Part shown: positions 15,381 through 23,365 of the stretch, in pieces
Position numbering within the stretch: the stretch's first letter is position 1
Layout: every line of letters starts with the position of its first letter
Assembly: GCA_019749855.1 (NCBI GenBank)
Contig: JAIEPI010000139.1
Span: 1 to 36,068 of the forward strand
Length of the DNA stretch: 36,068 bases
Reading direction: 5' to 3'
Source: Rickettsiales bacterium
Lineage (GTDB): Bacteria > Pseudomonadota > Alphaproteobacteria > Rickettsiales > UBA998
The notes under the pieces: model-generated
Databases searched by the model: none
What the model was told of the DNA's origin: nothing
Seen by the model: only the letters and a program-made list of their open reading frames with translations
Made by a program: the position numbers and the translations under genes

Positions 15381-17519
15381 CTAACCGCCGTAATGCACCT
15401 CGTTATTGTGCTCGGGTAGGGCATCACGCACGCGCATGGGAATAATTTCCGCACGATGGAAAAGCGTTCGCACACGCGCACGCATACCCGCCACCACATC
15501 CACGAAGGTGGGTCGTATCCCCATTAGGAAAATCAGCGCATACATGGCGGCCACGCCGTTAATCAGCGTAAAGCTTGCCTGCGCCCAGCTACCAGTCAAA
15601 ATGTAACGGTAGGTCAGATAAAACATCAGGATGGGCAGTGCCAACTCAATCAACGCATAAAGCGCGGGTGCGGATGTGCGCTCGGGAATTTTCGGTGTGC
15701 GAGCAAAAGGAATTTTGCGTCCAGTGATGGCTTGCTGCAATGATTTCAGCACCCCGCCCATAATCACCGGCCCCAGCATGACGCCGAGCGCCATCAGCCT
15801 TGGCGCATCGCTGTAGCGGTATCCCTCCATTTTCAGAATACGCAGTTGCACGATGAGACATGGCAGCGGATAAAGCAGCAACCACGGCGAATGCATCAGA
15901 TCACCAAACGTCACGCATGCCATTAGCAGGCCCATCACACAACCGACTGGCCCCCAGGTCAGGTAATCAAAACGCACGAAAAGCTCTTTAATTAGTGCCA
16001 GACTTTTAGGGGTTCGCATCACATAACGAATCAGTGATGGCAACAGCAAAATGCCACCATTCGCCCAGCGACGTCGCTGAATCAGCAGAGAGCCAAAATC
16101 AGGCGGCGTCGAGAAGAATGCCAAACGCTTGGGGTACTGATGCACCCGCCAGCCCTTGTGAAGCAGCGCCAGCGTGGTCTCTGTATCCTCAATCACCGTG
16201 CCATCCTGAATATAGATAGTCACCGGTTTACCCTCAGATAGCGCGGCGCGAGCAATGGCATTCAGCGCGCTGCGCCGCACCACAGCATTGGCGCCCATCC
16301 AGAAGGAACCGCCGAGATGCTCATGCCCCTGATTCACTGGAAAGAGCAAATTGATGGTTGCACCGGCCAGACGTTCAATACCCATCGGAATGTTCGGGAA
16401 GGCGCTGGGGTAGCATTGCATTACGCCGATATGGGCAAAATCGGGTTTTTCCATCTCATGAATTAAGCGTAGCGCATAGTCATGCAACAGGATGGTGTCG
16501 GCATCAATAATGATATGATAGGTGCAAGCGGGCGGCTGGAAGGTCGCTTGCTGCGCCGGCACTTCGCGCAAATACCAGCCATCGGGGCGCTCTTCTTCCA
16601 CCCAATGCTTGCCAGATACACTCAAATAGCCATTCAAATTCATGGCTTTATTGGCTTCATGCGACAAATGAACGTATTTCTTTCGCTCAAACGAGCTAAA
16701 TCGCACAGCAAAAAGCGTACTCAAGCGCCGATAGTGCCGCGACAGCACGTCATGATCAATTGCTTCCGAGTGGTGTAGCGCTTCTGCCTGCGAACGGTAC
16801 TCATTCAAAGTTTGCTCCAGAACGGAATCATGGAAAAAACGATCCGCATGATGCAAGGCATCCACGGCGCGGCCTGCCAGAAATTCAAACTTCCGCTGTT
16901 CGATCCAGTGAACCACGCCCTCATAGAGCGCGGCCAAACGCTCAGACTCCGCCATAACATCCAGCGGCGCTGTGCTACGTCGAACGGTAAACTCCGAAAA
17001 AGCGCTCTGATAGGTGGCATGCATGCCATCAAACATCGCCTGAAGCGTGAAGGGCAGCTGACGCGCCGCTTCAAGGCGCAATGAATCCTCTAATGTTTTT
17101 GGCTGGTACGGATCATCAATCAACAACACAATGTCGCGGGCACCATAATCCATTAATGCCGACGCCATCATCGTCTGCCACACCACACTGGCTTCCTCTT
17201 TGTAAGCCGGAATCAGCACCGACAAAGTGGGCAGTTCGGCGTCATACAGGGATTGCAGCTCGTCCACTGTGGCATCACGCTGCGATAATTGTCGCTTAAA
17301 ATGACCCATGATGCAGGTCTGATAGAGCAGGTTGCCATAAATCAGGAAACCGGTCGCCAGAGTCAGCCATCCCAGTTTATGCAGTAATTCATCATGGTGG
17401 GAGAGATAGGCGCCGTAGGCCTCCTGAGCCAGATAGCCGAGAGCGCCCACAATGAGCACAAGTGTGGCTGCAAAGCAGATACGTGAAATCTGCAAGTCTC
17501 TTTGGGCGCGCACAGCCAT
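15381..17519 (-). CDS. Membrane family 2 glycosyltransferase (cellulose-synthase-like)
   Basis: A 712-residue processive-type GT2 enzyme in the inner membrane. Two hydrophobic segments lie near residues 13-33 and 50-70, and several more after ~505. The catalytic set is complete: first Asp in VLLIDDPY (135-136), DxD in IIIDADTILL (339-341), VIEDTET (443-449) and QRRRW (481-485). It should transfer sugar from a nucleotide donor and may thread the product across the membrane. The distance from the first Asp to DxD is ~205 residues, much more than the usual ~100, because a charged helical block (about 145-285) is inserted. No BcsB-, BcsZ- or PilZ-like partner is in the window, so the polymer is unknown. 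The ATG has no strong ribosome site. Confidence 0.9.
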   Translation of the reverse strand: MAVRAQRDLQISRICFAATLVLIVGALGYLAQEAYGAYLSHHDELLHKLGWLTLATGFLIYGNLLYQTCIMGHFKRQLSQRDATVDELQSLYDAELPTLSVLIPAYKEEASVVWQTMMASALMDYGARDIVLLIDDPYQPKTLEDSLRLEAARQLPFTLQAMFDGMHATYQSAFSEFTVRRSTAPLDVMAESERLAALYEGVVHWIEQRKFEFLAGRAVDALHHADRFFHDSVLEQTLNEYRSQAEALHHSEAIDHDVLSRHYRRLSTLFAVRFSSFERKKYVHLSHEANKAMNLNGYLSVSGKHWVEEERPDGWYLREVPAQQATFQPPACTYHIIIDADTILLHDYALRLIHEMEKPDFAHIGVMQCYPSAFPNIPMGIERLAGATINLLFPVNQGHEHLGGSFWMGANAVVRRSALNAIARAALSEGKPVTIYIQDGTVIEDTETTLALLHKGWRVHQYPKRLAFFSTPPDFGSLLIQRRRWANGGILLLPSLIRYVMRTPKSLALIKELFVRFDYLTWGPVGCVMGLLMACVTFGDLMHSPWLLLYPLPCLIVQLRILKMEGYRYSDAPRLMALGVMLGPVIMGGVLKSLQQAITGRKIPFARTPKIPERTSAPALYALIELALPILMFYLTYRYILTGSWAQASFTLINGVAAMYALIFLMGIRPTFVDVVAGMRARVRTLFHRAEIIPMRVRDALPEHNNEVHYGG

Positions 17520-17857
17520 GGATAGCTCAGATATTTTTGTATTACATGACCCACATCGCGCAGACTGCGGATATTGTTATGTTATGAAACACATTACTGA
17601 ATTGCCAAAAACTTGCAAATCAATTCTTATGCTCTGTTTATACTAAAAAGGAACTCGTGGAGAGAAAGCAAAAGCCACCTATCAAAACAGTTAAACACAT
17701 CTGTTTTTTATAGGAAAAGTTGGTCGGCAGTGGAATCAGAGCAAAATAACAGGTTGTTCCTTTAAAAGCCATGAACCAGACGGGCAGGATACTTGAGAGC
17801 CCTGTAAAACTTGAAAAAAAGGCATTCAAGTTCGAGTCGATGGCCCTAGTGGCGCAA
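17520..17857. other. Intergenic region without a convincing gene
   Basis: AT-rich spacer between the GIY-YIG gene and the glycosyltransferase gene. On the minus strand TTGGCA followed after 17 nt by ATAACA (near 17574-17602) could be the glycosyltransferase promoter, but this is weak. Reading frames here have no family resemblance. Confidence 0.4.
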
Positions 17858-18154
17858 TCAGATTTTGGAACAATGCGTTCTGTTATATCCAACAGCGGGA
17901 TCACTGGATTTATAAGAAGTAATCAACTCAATTTCTTTGCGCGTTACCTCTGCTTTATTAGGTGACTCGAAAAGAATTTCTTTGCGCATAGTAAAGTTGG
18001 AAAGTTCTTGTTTTGTGAAATCAGCTTCTACGGTTGCATTATCCCATGAACCAAAATAACGCATTGAATGACCGCTTCCACCAATATCTTTACCAAGATA
18101 GATTTTGCCATTTGGAAAAGTAATTTTATAAATGACATATTGATATTTATGCAT
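17858..18154 (-). CDS. GIY-YIG nuclease-domain protein
   Basis: A 98-residue protein consisting of little more than a GIY-YIG domain. The two short motifs read VIY (residues 7-9) and YLG (19-21) within YVIYKITFPNGKIYLGKD, and the basic residue in SMRYFGSW (Arg32) fits the catalytic arginine. Such domains cut DNA and occur in homing endonucleases, repair and mobile or defence loci. The ATG follows the stop of the PemK-like toxin gene with no gap (TAA ATG), and the ribosome site GAGGGA lies inside the toxin's last codons. The gene is thus the third member of the toxin-antitoxin operon. A link in function between nuclease and toxin is not shown by sequence. Confidence 0.8.
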   Translation of the reverse strand: MHKYQYVIYKITFPNGKIYLGKDIGGSGHSMRYFGSWDNATVEADFTKQELSNFTMRKEILFESPNKAEVTRKEIELITSYKSSDPAVGYNRTHCSKI

Positions 18155-18587
18155 TTAATCCCTCGGCGTAATCTTTCCGCGTCGCTTGAGAATAATATCC
18201 AATATGCCACTGCGGATTTGATCGAACAGGCGTGGAGGCAGAAAACCATAGGTCATTTCGCCCTGTTTGTGGGGAATGGGGCGCAGATCATAACCTGGCC
18301 ACACAAACTGATTCACTTCACCCAGGATCGCCCATGAGCGGTCATCATCCAGCCCAAGGTGCTGCTTCACACGCGGCGGAATTTCCATGCACGGCGTGCC
18401 AGCGGATGGTGGCGAATGGGTGATGGACGCAACGGTCACCTGCGTGAAGCTGTCATGTTTCTCTACCGATAAGACGATGACGCAGGGGTGATTCTTTCGG
18501 CATTTTTTCCTGACCTGCCTCAAACTCCCTGTGCCACAAATACGCGTATGAAATCACGAGGCCGGGTTCAGGATTGGGTATCGCCAT
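18155..18587 (-). pseudogene. PemK-like toxin gene split by a one-base frameshift
   Basis: Read from the ATG at 18587, the N-terminus MAIPNPEPGLVISYAYLWHR continues to FEAGQEK and then leaves frame. The remainder (CRKNHPCVIVLSVEKHDSF ... VNQFVWPGYDLRPIP ... YGFLPPRLFDQI) is in another frame and runs to the stop at 18155. The break lies in a run of six A (plus strand T, 18503-18508); five would give one open frame of 143 residues. PemK/MazF-like toxins are endoribonucleases neutralised by a partner antitoxin. The gene starts 6 nt after the Phd-like antitoxin, the usual order. The shift may be a true inactivation, a phase-variable tract or a sequencing indel. The downstream part alone could start at 18523 but would lack the first strands. 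Confidence 0.85.
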
Positions 18588-18593
18588 GGAAGA

Positions 18594-18860
18594 TTAGTCG
18601 TCGAGCAAGCTATTGAGGTGATCGTGCTTCGTATCCATTTTGCTGACAGCAATTGCCTGAATGGTTTCCTCGGAAAGCGCTTCGACTGCGTAGGCCTTGG
18701 GCATCTGTGCTTTCATCCGCAGATAGGCTTCGTAATCCGAACCTGAGACGAAATAGCCGGTCACACGGTCGTGACTGGTAACTGCCACTGGCTCACGCTG
18801 CGCCGCCTCACGGTAACGGCCAAAGTTCTTTGCAAATTCGCTGGAAGGAACAGTAATCAT
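18594..18860 (-). CDS. Phd/YefM-family antitoxin
   Basis: An 88-residue antitoxin. The N-terminal half (SSEFAKNFGRYREAAQREPVAVTSHDRVTGYFVSGSDY, seen in two parts) is the Phd/YefM DNA-binding fold. The C-terminal half is acidic and would wrap the toxin. It should neutralise the PemK-like product and repress its own promoter. AGGAG lies 8 nt before the ATG. A good promoter (18884-18912) is directly upstream, and the toxin and GIY-YIG genes follow with gaps of 6 and 0 nt. Confidence 0.9.
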   Translation of the reverse strand: MITVPSSEFAKNFGRYREAAQREPVAVTSHDRVTGYFVSGSDYEAYLRMKAQMPKAYAVEALSEETIQAIAVSKMDTKHDHLNSLLDD

Positions 18861-18883
18861 AAAATCATCTCCTGACTTCCCTC

Positions 18884-18912
18884 ATTATACCCAAATTACG
18901 GATAATACGCAA
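18884..18912 (-). promoter_or_regulatory. Promoter of the toxin-antitoxin operon
   Basis: Minus strand: TTGCGT (18912-18907), 17 nt, then TATAAT (18889-18884), about 25 nt before the antitoxin start. Imperfect inverted ATTAT/ATAAT elements flank the -10 box and could be the antitoxin's own binding site. The rest of 18913-19079 shows no gene. Confidence 0.6.
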
Positions 18913-19079
18913 GATGTTCCATCCTCCGCCTCCCAGCAACCCTAGAGGAGCCGGATAGAACAAGAAGTATTATTAAGGAAAAACAATATACTTAAATGTC
19001 TCAAGCGAAGAAACGGCGCAAATTCCTAGAACCGCCCCACCCTGCAGCAGGCTTACATCTGATTTTTTGAGAGGGAGAG

Positions 19080-19156
<77 letters not shown>

Positions 19157-19230
19157 CAGTCGAAAGGAAGGGCATTTCTAGTGAGGAAAGGTGGGGATGT
19201 CAAACGAAAGACGCAAGCGGCCTCACAAGA

Positions 19231-19719
19231 TCAGCGGCAAAGGGCTTTGAGTCGTTGATGCGCGCGTGTGAAGCCTTTGAGCGAATAGGTATCCAGCGAG
19301 TAAGTGCCTCGCTGTGAGGTGCCTTTGGCCGTTAAGGTACTGCCGCGCACCATTGAAGCAATTAACTGGTTGTCTTGCTCGGTTTTAAAGGCCCAGGCAC
19401 GGCTTCCTTTCGTAAAAAAGCGTGACGATTTGCCATCCACGCTGACCGTAACCTCGCTGCCTTCTTTATACGGATAGCCGGAGGAGAGGCTCACCTCATC
19501 CACACTCGCACTGCGACCCGTCACCATCAGGAACGGCTCCTCACGTTTGCTGTAATTGCCGGTCTTTTCTTTCGGCACGCTCGCGGCATAACACAGGGTG
19601 CGCCCCTCGACTGCAGCAGAAAAAATGCGCCAGTCACCACTGGTTTCCAGTAATTGTTGGGCGAAGACTGCGTCGGCATAGCCAAAAATTAGTCCCATCA
19701 ACAAAACACATCTACGCAT
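19231..19719 (-). CDS. IalB-like secreted protein
   Basis: A 162-residue protein with a signal peptide (MRRCVLLMGLIFGYADAVFA, cleavage before QQ). The mature part (WRIFSAAVEGRTLCYAASVP, then PFLMVTGR, EVTVSVDGKSSRFFTKGSRAW) resembles the invasion-associated locus B family, widespread in free-living alphaproteobacteria and not by itself evidence of virulence. The start is set at 19719, where GGGGGA precedes it closely; the ATG at 19731 would precede that site. Its exact role is unknown. Confidence 0.78.
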   Translation of the reverse strand: MRRCVLLMGLIFGYADAVFAQQLLETSGDWRIFSAAVEGRTLCYAASVPKEKTGNYSKREEPFLMVTGRSASVDEVSLSSGYPYKEGSEVTVSVDGKSSRFFTKGSRAWAFKTEQDNQLIASMVRGSTLTAKGTSQRGTYSLDTYSLKGFTRAHQRLKALCR

Positions 19720-19776
19720 CGATTCCCCCATCGTTAGGCCGTGAGGTTAGCTAAATGAGCGATGAAAAGAAAGCCT

Positions 19777-20415
19777 CTAAAATGCGAGCCGATAGCCGCC
19801 TTGTTCACTCAGTATTTGTATTTTTCCGCCCACCATCTCCAGCTTTTGCCGCAGACGATAAATATGCGTTTCCAGCGTGTGTGTTTCCAAATCAGTCACA
19901 TGCCCCCACACCTCACGAAGCAATGTCTCACGCGATAGGCCAGACGTGCCCGCTTCAATGAATGCCTCGAGCATTTCAGCTTCGCGTCCTGTCAGCTCCA
20001 CACGCATATTTTGTTGTTCATTGTTTAATAGACGCTCCCTTGCCTGATACATCACGTGCTCACCCAATGTTTTAATCGGGCGATGAACCGCCAGCATGGT
20101 GGCGCGGCATACCTCCAGCAAATCAACCTGACGAAAGGGACGCTCCAATACGCGATGAGGAACATGAGAGGGGATAGCACTCTGCGCTGAGCCCAGCCAA
20201 ATGACCGCCTGACAATGTGATAAAACACTCGCCATCTCATGGGACAATGCTTCTAAATCATACAGCGCGTCAGCCATCAGCATAAAGGGTGCGGTCACAT
20301 CCGTGATGTTGTTTATCAGGCGATAGCCTGACTCCGACAGCATCACCGTCATCACACGTGCAATTTCTTCATCCGCAATACGTAAAACAATAGGTATCGA
20401 GGCCGCAAATGGCAT
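19777..20415 (-). CDS. Winged-helix regulator with a degenerate receiver domain
   Basis: A 212-residue protein. Residues ~130-212 form an OmpR-type winged helix (LTGREAEMLEAFIEAG, SRETLLREVWGHV, HTLETHIYRLRQKLE, QGGYRLAF). Residues 1-115 have the length and helix pattern of a receiver domain, but the conserved Asp pair is not recognisable, a clear phospho-acceptor Asp is absent, and the KPF motif reads RPF (VLERPFR). It is therefore probably a phosphorylation-independent DNA-binding regulator. It begins 4 nt after the TAXI protein gene and is co-transcribed with it. No histidine kinase is nearby. Confidence 0.85.
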   Translation of the reverse strand: MPFAASIPIVLRIADEEIARVMTVMLSESGYRLINNITDVTAPFMLMADALYDLEALSHEMASVLSHCQAVIWLGSAQSAIPSHVPHRVLERPFRQVDLLEVCRATMLAVHRPIKTLGEHVMYQARERLLNNEQQNMRVELTGREAEMLEAFIEAGTSGLSRETLLREVWGHVTDLETHTLETHIYRLRQKLEMVGGKIQILSEQGGYRLAF

Positions 20416-20419
20416 GGCT

Positions 20420-21517
20420 TTACGGCTGTGTCAGCGTATCAGGGCGTCCCTGACCATGGCGAATCACCTGCAACAAATCACGCTCCAGCTGTGTGGAGAA
20501 GCGCGGCTTTCCAGAGCTATCTTGCGGGCTCACGGCGAGGTCTTCCTCGCGCCAGGCGCACAGGTCACGCTTCCATTGCGACAGCGTGCGCGACGGATCA
20601 ACCTGCTTCCATTTCGGATGACCCGACGCCTTCAGATAGGTGAGATGTGCGCGAATTGCATGACCGATCTTAGCCAATTCACTACAACGTCGCAGGTAAT
20701 AGGCATTCTGCCCTGATGAAAAATCGTAAGCCACAAGCACCGCATTGACCGCAATGGTTGGCACAGTTTCTCTAATGAATGGATAATCTTCGCTGGTCAG
20801 TTCCCCTGCTTCATATTCCTTCAATACACGCGGATCATTCAAGGGAAGAAAATGAATTTCTTCCAATAATTGAGCATTCTTTCCACCTCCCACCGTTTTA
20901 AGATCGGCCAGATTATCAAACAACGGAACGGGCTTGCCCCCGACAAAGATCATCGCATCGGCATCGTCAGCCAAAACAGCGACTACGCCCTCCGCCGGTG
21001 CTAATTGCAGCATCTTTGCTGGCTCTATCCCCAACAACGCAAAGAGATTAATGGCGGTGAGCGAATTGCCGCTACCTTCCTCACCGATGACCACGCGAGC
21101 ACCCTGCAATTGCTGCACAGAGGTGAATTTCTTGCGCGCCAGCACGTGCACTTCTTCTTTATAAAAAGGGAAAACCAAACGCAACTTATCGGCAATCTGG
21201 CGAGAATTCGCATTATTGGAGCGCCTGAGAAATCCAAGCACATCGGATTGTACGATCCCCAAGCCAGCATTTTCTCCTGTTTTGGTCATCAGTTTCAGGT
21301 TTTCAATGGAACCGCTGGTGCCGCGCACATCCACCGCCTGCCCCACACTGCGGCTCACTTCCGCAATGTCACGGCCAAAAGCAAAATAGGTTCCGGTTTC
21401 GGGTCCGGTGACAATGCCGATACTGGCGATTTCTCCGCGCGTGGCCGCCATGACGGGCGTGGCACCCATGACAATCAATATCGCCAAAAACATCCAACAT
21501 TCTTTTAAACGGGCCAT
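20420..21517 (-). CDS. TAXI-family TRAP transporter solute-binding protein
   Basis: A periplasmic protein of the TAXI group: signal peptide (MARLKECWMFLAILIVMGAT), then IGIVTGPETGTYFAFGRDIA, the DVRGTSGSIENLKLM block, LGIVQSDVLGF, VVIGEEGSGNSLTA and AMIFVGGKPVPLF, all standard for the family. It normally delivers a substrate such as a dicarboxylate or amino acid to a fused TRAP permease. No permease is in this window, so this copy is an orphan and may act as a sensor with the adjoining regulator. The start at 21517 is preferred because AAGGA lies 9 nt before it; the ATG at 21526 is too close to that site. The C-terminal ~100 residues extend beyond the typical core. Confidence 0.88.
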   Translation of the reverse strand: MARLKECWMFLAILIVMGATPVMAATRGEIASIGIVTGPETGTYFAFGRDIAEVSRSVGQAVDVRGTSGSIENLKLMTKTGENAGLGIVQSDVLGFLRRSNNANSRQIADKLRLVFPFYKEEVHVLARKKFTSVQQLQGARVVIGEEGSGNSLTAINLFALLGIEPAKMLQLAPAEGVVAVLADDADAMIFVGGKPVPLFDNLADLKTVGGGKNAQLLEEIHFLPLNDPRVLKEYEAGELTSEDYPFIRETVPTIAVNAVLVAYDFSSGQNAYYLRRCSELAKIGHAIRAHLTYLKASGHPKWKQVDPSRTLSQWKRDLCAWREEDLAVSPQDSSGKPRFSTQLERDLLQVIRHGQGRPDTLTQP

Positions 21518-21557
21518 GAGCCTCATTCCTTATTTCAAGTGAGCAGTTTAACGCTTT

Positions 21558-22067
21558 TTACGGGACAGCATGATCATCCACGCGAGGCGCGGGAAGATTC
21601 ACCACCCCCGGGTGGCGCGTGCGTTGCAATTGATCTAACAAAACTTTGCGATCATCATTCGATATATAGGTAGTGGTATCCCGCACAGAGGATTTTCCAT
21701 ACCCGCTGGCTGGGGCCAGCGCACTCAACTCAGGGGCGGAGGTATTGGAGGTGCGGGGCGCCAGCGCCGTGACAAAATCAGAGCGCTGCGGCGCAGGTTT
21801 GGCAAACATCAGCACCAGCGTCAAATTGACCAATACAAGCAGAGCAATCAGGGAAACGGCAAATTTCGCATCCCACCGAATCGTTGCCGCTGAGCGAGGT
21901 GACGCAGGCTCACGAGGCTCCATGCTTACTGATTCGGAGGCGACATCTGATAATCGCGTCATCTCCCCCGCAATAGCGCGCTCGCGTGGTGGCGGTACGT
22001 TAATTTTTGGTAACGCCGAGGAGGGGGATACTGTTTTTTCAGACATTGCGCGCTTTGTAGCAGTCAT
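21558..22067 (-). CDS. Unknown single-pass membrane protein
   Basis: A 169-residue protein I do not recognise. Residues 1-65 are polar and rich in Ser, Pro and charged residues. Residues ~69-88 form one membrane helix (FAVSLIALLVLVNLTLVLMF). The remainder is a Ser/Ala/Pro-rich linker with a short charged end (NDDRKVLLDQLQRTRHPG). The layout suits an inner-membrane protein with a cytoplasmic tail and a periplasmic linker. It lies 40 nt upstream of the TAXI gene on the same strand. The start might be the internal ATG at 22046; neither has a strong ribosome site. Confidence 0.6.
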   Translation of the reverse strand: MTATKRAMSEKTVSPSSALPKINVPPPRERAIAGEMTRLSDVASESVSMEPREPASPRSAATIRWDAKFAVSLIALLVLVNLTLVLMFAKPAPQRSDFVTALAPRTSNTSAPELSALAPASGYGKSSVRDTTTYISNDDRKVLLDQLQRTRHPGVVNLPAPRVDDHAVP

Positions 22068-22341
22068 TTACTCTGGCCATGGGGTAAAAAACGTTTCCAA
22101 TACGGCCATGATGTGCACTTGCCAAGCGCATACATACCCTGTCCAGAATGTTTATTAGTTGATATGGTTAAGGGTGAAAAGAAAAAAGTTAACTGCGCAT
22201 CAAACATTTAACCTTTTTGTCATATAATCGCGAAACTGCGAATGAAAACCTTGAATAATAGCCAATAAATGCTATTTTTCTGTCAATTTATACGCAAATA
22301 CTCTGCATAAAAAATTAGCATAAATCATTCTTGAACAGACG

Positions 22342-23364
22342 ATGAGACCACAGAGCAGCATCCATCATTTATCGGAAATCGCCATGCAGCGCATGCAACA
22401 GCATGGCGTGCAGCCCACACCGCGTAACTATAATCTATGGTTTGATTATGCGCGTCAGGAAAATAAAGAATTGGTTGCGGAGCTCAATCAGCTCATTGCC
22501 CATTCCAATGAAGTGGATGATACCACCAGCGATTATCTCTGCCGTAAATATATAGAAACATCAACAGAATACTCTGATCCGCAGAACGCGCGTGCTTTAC
22601 TCGCCAACATTCTTAAGGTCATTGGTGAAGTTTCCAGTGAAACACAAAATTATCATAATGAAATTGACGGCCATATTGCTGAGCTGGAATCGCAGGGGGA
22701 CAGTAGCGGTGTTCAAGAAATGCTGCATGCGATTGTGTCCAGTGCGCGCGGTTTGAAAAAAAGCGGGGAACATCTGCATCAAAGTCTCGACGAGTCGCGT
22801 GCAGAAATCGAGGTTCTTCGTAAAAACCTGCAAGAAGTCACCAATGAAGCACAACGGGATTTCCTTACCGGCCTATTTAACCGCAAGGTATTTGATCGCA
22901 TGATGGACGATCTCACCCATTATGCGTTCACAGAAAAGAAACCGCTGAGTCTGTTGATGATCGATGTCGATCATTTCAAGCACTTTAATGATGAATATGG
23001 TCATCTTATCGGTGATGAAGTCCTTAAAATGGTGGCGCGTCTACTAAAAGACACCGTGAAGGGAACCGATATTGTGGCACGATTTGGTGGCGAGGAATTT
23101 GCTGTTATTCTTCCTCATACCCCCATTTCTGGTGCACAGGTAGTCGCAGAAAATATTCGCAACGGCATTGCCAGCAAGGAATTAAAACATAAGGAGTCAG
23201 GAACGAGCTTCGGCTCAGTGACTGTCTCTGTTGGTATAGCGGCCTATGGCATGAATGATTCCGTACCCACACTTATCAGACGCGCTGACGAAGCCATGTT
23301 TGCCGCCAAGCGCGAAGGGCGCAACCGCGTATGCTGCGCAGAAGCTGCCGCTGTTTCTTCGTAG
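22342..23364 (+). CDS. Diguanylate cyclase (GGDEF domain)
   Basis: A 340-residue cytoplasmic enzyme that makes cyclic di-GMP from two GTP. The N-terminal ~170 residues are helical (starting MRPQSSIHHLSEIAMQRM, with YNLWFDYARQ), a region found on many alphaproteobacterial GGDEF proteins, ending in a coiled coil. The catalytic domain starts at DFLTGLFNRKVFDRMM and has IDVDHFKHFNDEYGH, the active-site GGEEF (249-253) and the C-terminal RRADEAMFAAKREGRN. The inhibitory I-site, normally RxxD, reads KGTD (241-244), so product inhibition may be altered. A TATAAT at 22223-22228 lies ~110 nt upstream, without a clear -35. Confidence 0.93.
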   Translation: MRPQSSIHHLSEIAMQRMQQHGVQPTPRNYNLWFDYARQENKELVAELNQLIAHSNEVDDTTSDYLCRKYIETSTEYSDPQNARALLANILKVIGEVSSETQNYHNEIDGHIAELESQGDSSGVQEMLHAIVSSARGLKKSGEHLHQSLDESRAEIEVLRKNLQEVTNEAQRDFLTGLFNRKVFDRMMDDLTHYAFTEKKPLSLLMIDVDHFKHFNDEYGHLIGDEVLKMVARLLKDTVKGTDIVARFGGEEFAVILPHTPISGAQVVAENIRNGIASKELKHKESGTSFGSVTVSVGIAAYGMNDSVPTLIRRADEAMFAAKREGRNRVCCAEAAAVSS

Positions 23365-23365
23365 C

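Noticed and set aside
17825..17860. TTCGAGTC-like string suggesting a tRNA end or attachment site
   Set aside because: No acceptor, D or anticodon arm can be formed around it, and no integrase or flanking direct repeat was found.
21673..22158. Plus-strand open frame of 161 codons
   Set aside because: It is antisense to the single-pass membrane protein gene, whose frame has a clear transmembrane helix and lies in line with the TAXI operon.
22256..22279. AATAGC/GCTATT hairpin followed by T residues, possible terminator
   Set aside because: The stem is only six AT-rich pairs with an eight-base loop, and no plus-strand gene ends upstream of it.
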